DNA of 59,203 nucleotides from positions 1-59,203 of the forward strand of contig CAJADF010000133.1 of the NCBI GenBank assembly GCA_903938485.1, read 5' to 3'. Position 1 is the first letter of the stretch; each line of letters opens with the position of its first letter. The position numbers and the translations under genes were made by a program. The notes under the pieces are model-generated. The model had not been told where the DNA came from. It saw only the letters and a program-made list of their open reading frames with translations, and made no database searches. Positions 53,587 through 59,203 of the stretch are shown piece after piece. This DNA is from an uncultured Methylococcaceae bacterium (GTDB taxonomy: Bacteria; Pseudomonadota; Gammaproteobacteria; Methylococcales; Methylomonadaceae).

Positions 53587-55713
53587 ATGAAGATGAGAAA
53601 CCACCTTATCCCAATACTGTTTATTTTATTGAGCGGTTGTGAGGATTTACAACTTAATAACCCCTATGCAGATGATGAAGGCAAGCAAAGTGTCTTATAT
53701 CAATCATTTTCAGAGCGTCCAAAGCATCTTGATCCCGCTATTGCTTATAGTGAAAATGAATATGCCTTTATAGCGCAAATATATGAGCCTCTTTTTCAAT
53801 ATCACTATTTAAAAAGGCCTTATCAATTAACGCCATTAACGGCGACAAAAATGCCTGACATTATTTATCTAAATAAAGAAGGTAAAGTTTTAGGTGAAAA
53901 TGCATCCGAGCAAGAGATTGTTTACACCGATTATGTGCTTAACATTCAGTCCAACATTCAATTTCAACCCCATCCCGCATTGGCTAAAAATGAATTAGGC
54001 GAGTACATTTATCATAAATTAAGTGTAGAGCAAATTCAGGCGTACAAAACTTTAAGCGACTTTAAAGAAGTAGGCACTCGAGAGTTAACTGCTGAAGATT
54101 ATGTTCAGCAAATTAAACGCTTAGCACACCCCAAGCTTCAGTCGCCGATTGCAGAGATCATGAAAAACTACATAGTGGGTTTTGATGATTTCTCTAAACA
54201 AGTTGCAAGCAAGAAAAAGACTGATATCAAAAATTTGTCTCTATCGGGTCTAGAGATTATTAATCCTTATCAATATCGTATTCGTATTAAAGGCAAATAC
54301 CCGCAATTTCTGTTCTGGTTGTCGATGCCATTTTTTGCCCCCATGCCTTGGGAAGCGGATGTGTTTTATGACCAGCCCGGCTTAGCTGATAAAAATATAA
54401 CCTTAGATTGGTACCCTATTGGAACGGGAGCTTATTTTTTAGCAGAAAACAACCCCAATCGGCGGATGATATTGGAAAAGAATCCTAATTTTCATCTGGA
54501 AACATACCCTTCTCAAGGTGAAAGGGATGATCAACAACTTGGCTTGTTAAAGGATGCGGGTAAAAAATTACCATTCATAGACAAAGTGGTTTTTATGCTG
54601 GAAAAAGAGACTATTCCATACTGGAATAAGTTCTTACAGGGTTATTATGATGCCTCTGGTATCGCTTCTGATAGTTTTGATCAGGCCATTCAATTTACCG
54701 GTTCTGGCGGTGTGGCATTAACTGAATCTATGAAGCATAAAGGTATTCAATTACAAACCTTAGTTGAAACTTCAGATTTTTACATGGGTTTTAATATGCT
54801 GGATGCAACGGTGGGAGGATATGCTGAAAGAGCAAGGAAGTTACGTCAAGCCATTTCAATTGCCGTGGATTACGATGAATTTATCTCGATATTTAGAAAT
54901 GGTAGAGGTGTGGTTGCGCAAGGCGTTATTCCACCGGGTATTTTTGGATTTGCAGAGGGTAGGGAGGGTATTAATTCTTACGCTTTTAACTGGAAAGATA
55001 ATAAAGCACAGCGTAAAAGAATAACAGAAGCCCAGCAGTTATTAGCAGAGGCGGGATATCCCAATGGAATTGATCCAAAGACCAAAGAAGCGTTAATACT
55101 TAATTTTGATACCGCCTCAGTCAGTGCCGATGACCGCCCTATGATGAATTGGTATCGTAAGCAGTTTGAGAAGATCGGTATTAAATTGGTTATTAGGGCT
55201 ACTGATTACAATCGTTTCCAAGAAAAAATGCGCTCTGGAAATGAGCAGATTTTTGTGTGGGGTTGGAATGCGGATTATCCCGATCCTGAGAACTTCTTCT
55301 TCCTACTTTATGGGCCAAATTCTAAAGTGAAATTTGGTGGTGAGAATGCGGTTAATTATCAGAGTTCAGAGTTTGATCGCTTATTTGAAAAGATGCGTAA
55401 TATGGATAACACTCCCGAACGCTATCAAATTATTCAACAAATACAGGAAGTGGTCAGGCATGATTCACCTTGGATATTTGGTTTTCATCCCAAGAGTTTT
55501 TCTTTGTATCATAGTTGGTATAGTAATTTAAAACCTAATTTAATGGCGAATAATCGTCTTAAATACACGCGCTTAGATATTGAAAGTAGAGCTGAAAAAC
55601 GTAAATTATGGAATCATGCGGTGTTATGGCCAATCTTTATCGGTGTGATCATCTTGTTAAGTGCCATGATTAAATTAATCTTCTCGTGTTATAGAAAGAG
55701 AGAAATAAGATGA
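53587..55713 (+). CDS. Oligopeptide-type ABC substrate-binding lipoprotein with C-terminal membrane helix
   Basis: This 708-residue SBP_bac_5 family protein has a lipoprotein signal (ILFILLSGC, Cys near residue 18) and the family segments SERPKHLDPAIAYSENEYAF, WYPIGTGAYFL and WGWNADYPDPENFFFLLYGPNS. It also has a hydrophobic helix close to the C terminus (VLWPIFIGVIILLSAMIKLIF) followed by a basic tail, so it may be tethered at both ends. It is the first gene of a three-gene operon and overlaps the first permease by four bases. Peptides are the likely ligand class, inferred from the family. Confidence 0.9.
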   Translation: MKMRNHLIPILFILLSGCEDLQLNNPYADDEGKQSVLYQSFSERPKHLDPAIAYSENEYAFIAQIYEPLFQYHYLKRPYQLTPLTATKMPDIIYLNKEGKVLGENASEQEIVYTDYVLNIQSNIQFQPHPALAKNELGEYIYHKLSVEQIQAYKTLSDFKEVGTRELTAEDYVQQIKRLAHPKLQSPIAEIMKNYIVGFDDFSKQVASKKKTDIKNLSLSGLEIINPYQYRIRIKGKYPQFLFWLSMPFFAPMPWEADVFYDQPGLADKNITLDWYPIGTGAYFLAENNPNRRMILEKNPNFHLETYPSQGERDDQQLGLLKDAGKKLPFIDKVVFMLEKETIPYWNKFLQGYYDASGIASDSFDQAIQFTGSGGVALTESMKHKGIQLQTLVETSDFYMGFNMLDATVGGYAERARKLRQAISIAVDYDEFISIFRNGRGVVAQGVIPPGIFGFAEGREGINSYAFNWKDNKAQRKRITEAQQLLAEAGYPNGIDPKTKEALILNFDTASVSADDRPMMNWYRKQFEKIGIKLVIRATDYNRFQEKMRSGNEQIFVWGWNADYPDPENFFFLLYGPNSKVKFGGENAVNYQSSEFDRLFEKMRNMDNTPERYQIIQQIQEVVRHDSPWIFGFHPKSFSLYHSWYSNLKPNLMANNRLKYTRLDIESRAEKRKLWNHAVLWPIFIGVIILLSAMIKLIFSCYRKREIR

Positions 55714-56687
55714 TTCAATACATTATTCGCCGCTTTTTATATGCAATACCTTTATTAATCGGCGTCAACATACTCACTTTTGTATTATTCTTTGTGGTTA
55801 ATAGCCCAGACGATATGGCACGGATGCAGTTAGGACAAAAACGCGTAACAGAGCAAGCAATTACCAATTGGAAGCAACAGCATGGGTATAATTTACCCTT
55901 GTTATGGAATGAAAAGGCTGAAAGCAAAGATAAAATTACCCAAACCATTTTTTATCAAAAATCAGTAGGCTTATTTTTATTTCGTTTTGGGGTGTCTGAT
56001 AGTGGTAGAAACATAGGTGCAGATATACAAGAGCGGATGTGGCCGAGTTTGGTTTTAGCGTTGCCCACCTTAATAGTAGGGCTGGTTGTTGATGTCAGTT
56101 TTGCGTTGTTGATGGTGTTATATCGTAATAGTGCGGTAGAGCGGGCAGGCATCGTATCCTGTGTTGTTTTATTATCTATTTCATCCTTGTTTTACATTAT
56201 TGGTGGACAATTTATATTTGCCAAGCTATTAAAGTGGGTGCCCATATCGGGTTATGATGATGGATTTTCTGCGCTAAAATTTTTAATATTGCCAATATTA
56301 ATTGGCGTGTTTTCAGGTTCGGGGTCGGGCATACGTTGGTATCGAACTTTGTTTTTAGAAGAAGTAGAAAAAGATTATGTAAGAACAGCAAGGGCAAAAG
56401 GTTTAACGGAAACTCAGGCCTTGTATAGACATGTGTTACCGAATGCTTTAATTCCTATATTAACCGGAGTGGTAGTCATATTGCCGCTATTATTTATGGG
56501 CAGTTTGATAATGGAATCGTTCTTTAGTATTCCCGGTTTAGGAAGTTATACATTAGACGCAATTAATAGCCAAGATTTTGCTATTGTGCGCTCAATGGTG
56601 TTTTTAGGTTCAGTGCTTTATGTATTGGGCTTATTGCTTACCGATATTTCTTATACCTTAGTTGATCCTAGAGTGAGGTTGTCTTAG
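55710..56687 (+). CDS. DppB/OppB-type ABC transporter permease
   Basis: This 325-residue inner-membrane permease begins MIQYIIRRFLYAIPLLIGVN, typical of DppB. It has about six helices and the EAA coupling loop around YVRTARAKGLTETQALYRHVLPNALIPI (split by position, near residues 227-254). It overlaps both neighbours by 1-4 bases. It pairs with the next permease. Confidence 0.92.
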   Translation: MIQYIIRRFLYAIPLLIGVNILTFVLFFVVNSPDDMARMQLGQKRVTEQAITNWKQQHGYNLPLLWNEKAESKDKITQTIFYQKSVGLFLFRFGVSDSGRNIGADIQERMWPSLVLALPTLIVGLVVDVSFALLMVLYRNSAVERAGIVSCVVLLSISSLFYIIGGQFIFAKLLKWVPISGYDDGFSALKFLILPILIGVFSGSGSGIRWYRTLFLEEVEKDYVRTARAKGLTETQALYRHVLPNALIPILTGVVVILPLLFMGSLIMESFFSIPGLGSYTLDAINSQDFAIVRSMVFLGSVLYVLGLLLTDISYTLVDPRVRLS

Positions 56688-58039
56688 TGGAAATATTGTG
56701 GACAGATGCACTCATATTTTTATTGCTTAGCAGTCTTTTTTGTTTAGTGATTTATATGCGTAAGCAAGATCAAATGAAAAGGCCAATACAAAAAATAGTG
56801 CAGAGTAAAGTCGGGGTTGCTGCTCTGGTTATATTGTTATTCTTTATATTTATTGGGTTATTAGATTCAATACACTTTAGACCGAGTAATACTAAAAATA
56901 CAGAAATTATCAGTGCATTAGATTATTGGGCTTCAAATTTAAGAGAGCATGGAGAAAAGACCTATTCTTCACCCTTTTCAACACACTTATACAGCAAAGA
57001 GATTATTGTGTCTCCCGATGGAGCAGTCCACTGGGATTATCCACGATTAGATCATGGTGGTCGGCATATCAATCTACCAGAACATCAGCTTCTATTAGAT
57101 ATATTAAAAAAGCTAGCTATAGGGCTATTGCAAGGGCTGGTCATTTGTAGTTTATTAGTAGTGGGATTTTTAATCATCAGATATAAATGTACAAATAAAC
57201 AAACGACGCTGTTATCGTTAAGCCCTGGTTTAAAAATAGCCTTAAAAGTTGCCGTGGTGGTTATTTCTGTTGCTTATTTTTTAGTTTATTTATCAAACTA
57301 TTATCATGTGTTTGGAACAGATAAGGTTGGAGAGGATGTTTTTTATCAGGCCATAAAAAGTATTCGAACGGGGTTGGTGTTAGGCACCTTAACTACTTTA
57401 ATCATGTTACCTTTAGCCATAGTATTTGGTATTTTGGCGGGGTTCTTTGGTGGCTGGGTAGATGATATTATTCAGTATGTATACACGACGCTTAATGCTA
57501 TTCCTAGTGTGTTGTTAATTGCTGCATCCATATTAATGGTGCAAGTTTATATGGCAGGGCATGAACAAGAATTTACTAGCATAATCGTGCGAGCAGATAC
57601 GCGCTTATTGTTTTTATGTTTAATACTCGGAGTAACTAACTGGACGGGTTTGTGTCGGTTATTAAGGGCAGAAACTTTAAAGCTAAGAGAAATGGAGTAT
57701 GTTCAGGCGGCTAAGGCCTTGGGTGTTAAAAAAGGTATGATATTATTTAGACATATCCTGCCAAATGTTATGCATATCGTATTAATCTCGGTCGTGTTAG
57801 ATTTTAGCTCTTTAGTATTAGCAGAAGCAGTGCTTTCTTATATTAATATTGGAGTGGACTCCACAACTTACAGTTGGGGCAATATGATAAATGGTGCAAG
57901 ATTAGAAATGGCCAGAGAGCCTATCGTTTGGTGGTCATTATCAGCGGCATTTTTATTTATGTTTACTTTAGTATTAGCAGCTAATTTATTTGCTGATACG
58001 GTGCAGGATGCATTTGATCCGCGTAGAAATATAGAGTAA
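56687..58039 (+). CDS. DppC/OppC-type ABC transporter permease
   Basis: This permease of 450 residues is longer than a usual DppC (about 300) because of an N-terminal extension: a first helix (about 4-24), a second (about 44-62), a polar loop to about 135 and a third helix near 145-163. The C-terminal 250 residues are the standard domain with EAA loop EYVQAAKALGVKKGMILFRH and VLAEAVLSYINIGV. The start codon is GTG, one base overlapping the dppB-like stop. No ATPase gene follows; csrA is next. Confidence 0.9.
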   Translation: MEILWTDALIFLLLSSLFCLVIYMRKQDQMKRPIQKIVQSKVGVAALVILLFFIFIGLLDSIHFRPSNTKNTEIISALDYWASNLREHGEKTYSSPFSTHLYSKEIIVSPDGAVHWDYPRLDHGGRHINLPEHQLLLDILKKLAIGLLQGLVICSLLVVGFLIIRYKCTNKQTTLLSLSPGLKIALKVAVVVISVAYFLVYLSNYYHVFGTDKVGEDVFYQAIKSIRTGLVLGTLTTLIMLPLAIVFGILAGFFGGWVDDIIQYVYTTLNAIPSVLLIAASILMVQVYMAGHEQEFTSIIVRADTRLLFLCLILGVTNWTGLCRLLRAETLKLREMEYVQAAKALGVKKGMILFRHILPNVMHIVLISVVLDFSSLVLAEAVLSYINIGVDSTTYSWGNMINGARLEMAREPIVWWSLSAAFLFMFTLVLAANLFADTVQDAFDPRRNIE

Positions 58040-58154
58040 ATGATGTATAGAGAATAACTGATTGATTCAATTAATAAGAATGAATTGTGAAAAGTTCAGT
58101 TAGAAATTTATCAGATTGTTAATAGTCTTTGAGGTTTTATTTCTAATAAAAAGC

Positions 58155-58163
58155 TGATATCAT
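58155..58163 (+). promoter_or_regulatory. Candidate extended -10 promoter of csrA
   Basis: TGATATCAT fits an extended -10 element (TG, one base, TATCAT). No good -35 lies at the right distance. The csrA start is 65 bases downstream. The rest of 58040-58227 shows nothing else. Confidence 0.35.
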
Positions 58164-58227
58164 AGCCAATCTTAGTCGGATGCTGCGCAAGACTAGTAGT
58201 TTTATAATAGACAGTTAGGGAGAAACC

Positions 58228-58416
58228 ATGCTTATATTGACACGTCGTGTAGGTGAAACTTTAATGATCGGTGACGAAGTAACTGTGACTGTTCTTGGAG
58301 TGAAGGGAAATCAAGTGCGCATTGGTGTAAATGCACCAAAAGATGTATCCGTACATAGAGAAGAAATTTACGACAGAATCAAAAAAGAGCAAACAGACTC
58401 CGATTCTGAAGAATAA
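58228..58416 (+). CDS. csrA: Carbon storage regulator CsrA
   Basis: CsrA is the small RNA-binding dimer that represses or activates translation at GGA sites. The 62-residue protein starts [16 protein letters not shown] and keeps the RNA-contacting residues of the first strand (Leu4, Arg6, Arg7) and [10 protein letters not shown] (Arg44). The ribosome-binding site is GGGAG. It is followed directly by tRNA-Ser(GCT) and tRNA-Arg(ACG), as in E. coli. Confidence 0.97.
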   Translation: MLILTRRVGETLMIGDEVTVTVLGVKGNQVRIGVNAPKDVSVHREEIYDRIKKEQTDSDSEE

Positions 58417-58425
58417 AGTGTTTTA

Positions 58426-58517
58426 GGAGAGATGGCCGAGCGGCTGAAGGCGCTCCCCTGCTAAGGGAGTATGGGCTTTATCTCCCATCGAGGGTTCGAA
58501 CCCCTCTCTCTCCGCCA
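58426..58517 (+). tRNA. tRNA-Ser (anticodon GCT)
   Basis: This is a class II tRNA of 92 bases with encoded CCA. Acceptor arms GGAGAGA and TCTCTCC pair, the anticodon loop reads CTGCTAA, and a long variable arm is present. It starts nine bases after the csrA stop, so it may be in the csrA transcript. Confidence 0.96.
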
Positions 58518-58591
58518 TATTTAAAAGTTAATTTTTGTAAATAAAGATTGACTAAAACCGAGAAAAAAAAGATAATAAGCGGCTCAATTAG

Positions 58592-58668
58592 GCGCCCGTA
58601 GCTCAGCTGGATAGAGTAATCGGCTACGAACCGATCGGTCGGGAGTTCGAATCTCTCCGGGCGCGCCA
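58592..58668 (+). tRNA. tRNA-Arg (anticodon ACG)
   Basis: 77 bases with encoded CCA. Acceptor arms GCGCCCG and CGGGCGC pair perfectly, and the anticodon loop reads CTACGAA. The A34 is expected to be deaminated to inosine by TadA. It is nearly identical to the tRNA-Arg at 58812. Confidence 0.96.
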
Positions 58669-58685
58669 TTGAAAACAAAGATTAT

Positions 58686-58761
58686 TCCCCTGTAGCTCAG
58701 TCGGTAGAGCGGATGACTGTTAATCATTAGGTCGGCGGTTCGAGCCCGTCCGGGGGAGCCA
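58686..58761 (+). tRNA. tRNA-Asn (anticodon GTT)
   Basis: 76 bases with encoded CCA. Acceptor arms TCCCCTG and CGGGGGA pair with one T-G, and the anticodon loop reads CTGTTAA. It is a queuosine-type (GUN) tRNA. Confidence 0.96.
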
Positions 58762-58770
58762 AATAAAAGG

Positions 58771-58802
58771 AAGCCTTGCATGTTGTGTGTAAGGCTTTTT
58801 TT
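58771..58802 (+). terminator. Terminator after tRNA-Asn
   Basis: Ten-base arms (58771-58780 and 58788-58797, one wobble pair) with core AAGCCTT/AAGGCTT are followed by seven T. Confidence 0.85.
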
Positions 58803-58811
58803 ATGCCTTAT

Positions 58812-58888
58812 GCGCTCGTAGCTCAGCTGGATAGAGTAATCGGCTTCGAACCGATCGGTCGGGGGTTCGAATCCCTCCGGGCGCGCCA
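58812..58888 (+). tRNA. tRNA-Arg (anticodon TCG)
   Basis: 77 bases with encoded CCA. It differs from the tRNA-Arg(ACG) at 58592 at four sites only: acceptor position 5 (C to T, now a T-G pair), the first anticodon base (A to T) and a matching pair in the T stem. The anticodon loop reads CTTCGAA. Confidence 0.95.
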
Positions 58889-58898
58889 TATTTAAAAG

Positions 58899-58927
58899 AA
58901 AGCCCTACATGAATATGTAGGGCTTTT
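58899..58927 (+). terminator. Terminator after tRNA-Arg(TCG)
   Basis: Perfect 12-base arms (58899-58910 and 58915-58926) around a four-base loop run into a T tract. The T tract and following bases repeat those of the preceding terminator. Confidence 0.9.
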
Positions 58928-59015
58928 TTTATGCCTTAAAGAAATATGCGTCACAATCTGTCGTTAGATCTGATTATATTTATGTCCAAATTCCATAAAT
59001 GAGAAAGGTATAAAT

Positions 59016-59203
59016 ATGTTATCAAATAAAAATATTAGAGAAAAAGCAATCCTAGTCGCGCTGATGTTAGTTTCTACTATTCCACTCAAGGCACAAGAAT
59101 GTTATGACTCAACCATCGTTAGTCCCACGCCTTTTGCAGGTATTAAAAAAGATATTTTTAAACTGAGTGATGGCACAATTTGGGAAGTTGAGGATGCGTA
59201 TGC
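59016..59203 (+). CDS. Exported protein of unknown function, truncated by the window edge
   Basis: An open frame begins with an ATG at 59016 and runs off the right edge after 62 codons. It has a signal peptide (KAILVALMLVSTIPLKAQ, cleavage near residue 27). The start of the mature part reads CYDSTIVSPTPFAG, then IFKLSDGTIWEVEDAY, a pattern seen in small exported proteins of unknown function. GAGAAAGG lies 8-15 bases before the ATG. The length cannot be judged. Confidence 0.65.
   Translation, partial: MLSNKNIREKAILVALMLVSTIPLKAQECYDSTIVSPTPFAGIKKDIFKLSDGTIWEVEDAY

Noticed and set aside
58478-58889. Minus-strand frames over the tRNA-Ser/Arg/Asn/Arg cluster
   Set aside because: Phrases such as ARPEGFEPPTDRF are the usual antisense translation of tRNAs, not real proteins.

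Overview
The window is AT-rich gammaproteobacterial chromosome. It carries no insertion sequences, phage genes or CRISPR array. Several blocks keep gene orders known from E. coli and its relatives: tig-clpP-clpX-lon-hupB-ppiD, ftsY-ftsE-ftsX-rpoH, ubiE-ubiJ-ubiB, hslV-hslU, dksA-gluQ, and csrA followed by tRNA-Ser(GCT) and tRNA-Arg(ACG). An NAD-linked molybdenum formate dehydrogenase (fdsGBA-fdhD-fdsD) beside an aa3-type oxidase locus would fit a C1-using gammaproteobacterium such as a methanotroph of the Methylococcales. That placement is an inference, because no methane or methanol oxidation gene lies in the window.

Layout. Positions 53-8327 (minus strand) hold the formate dehydrogenase operon, ending in a membrane-fused spermidine synthase-like protein. 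A cold-shock gene follows at 8675. Positions 9109-14335 (minus) hold one tightly packed run, hslV-hslU-DUF971-ubiE-ubiJ-ubiB (proteolysis plus ubiquinone synthesis). Positions 14560-17035 hold an orphan lipoprotein and a decayed bacteriohemerythrin gene. Positions 17227-23497 hold the cytochrome c oxidase locus (coxB, coxA, a 31-residue membrane peptide, ctaG, coxC, SURF1 and a CxxxC membrane protein). The next frame, 23508-25457, is a single ORF that joins a heme A synthase-like eight-helix membrane domain to a full FtsY NG GTPase. It runs straight into ftsE, ftsX and rpoH, and rpoH has a perfect CIRCE operator in front of it.

Positions 28158-32643 hold small regulators, dksA-gluQ, an exported Ala-rich orphan and queG. 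GluQ and QueG both act on queuosine in tRNA. Positions 32658-37218 hold a CheB-CheR-PAS protein overlapping a hybrid histidine kinase that contains a perfect hexanucleotide repeat. Positions 38362-43347 hold a DevBCA/TolC-type export operon that ends in mtgA. After a radical SAM gene and tRNA-Leu comes the tig-clpPX-lon-hupB-ppiD block with tRNA-Val and tRNA-Asp inserted. An oligopeptide-type ABC importer without ATPase genes, csrA, and a cluster of four tRNAs (Ser, Arg, Asn, Arg) end the window, with a truncated exported protein at the right edge.

The most unusual item is the heme A synthase-FtsY fusion. It would anchor the signal-recognition-particle receptor in the membrane through a cytochrome oxidase maturation domain. 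The first half of that domain has lost the usual ExxHR motif and cysteine pair, and no heme O synthase gene follows it.
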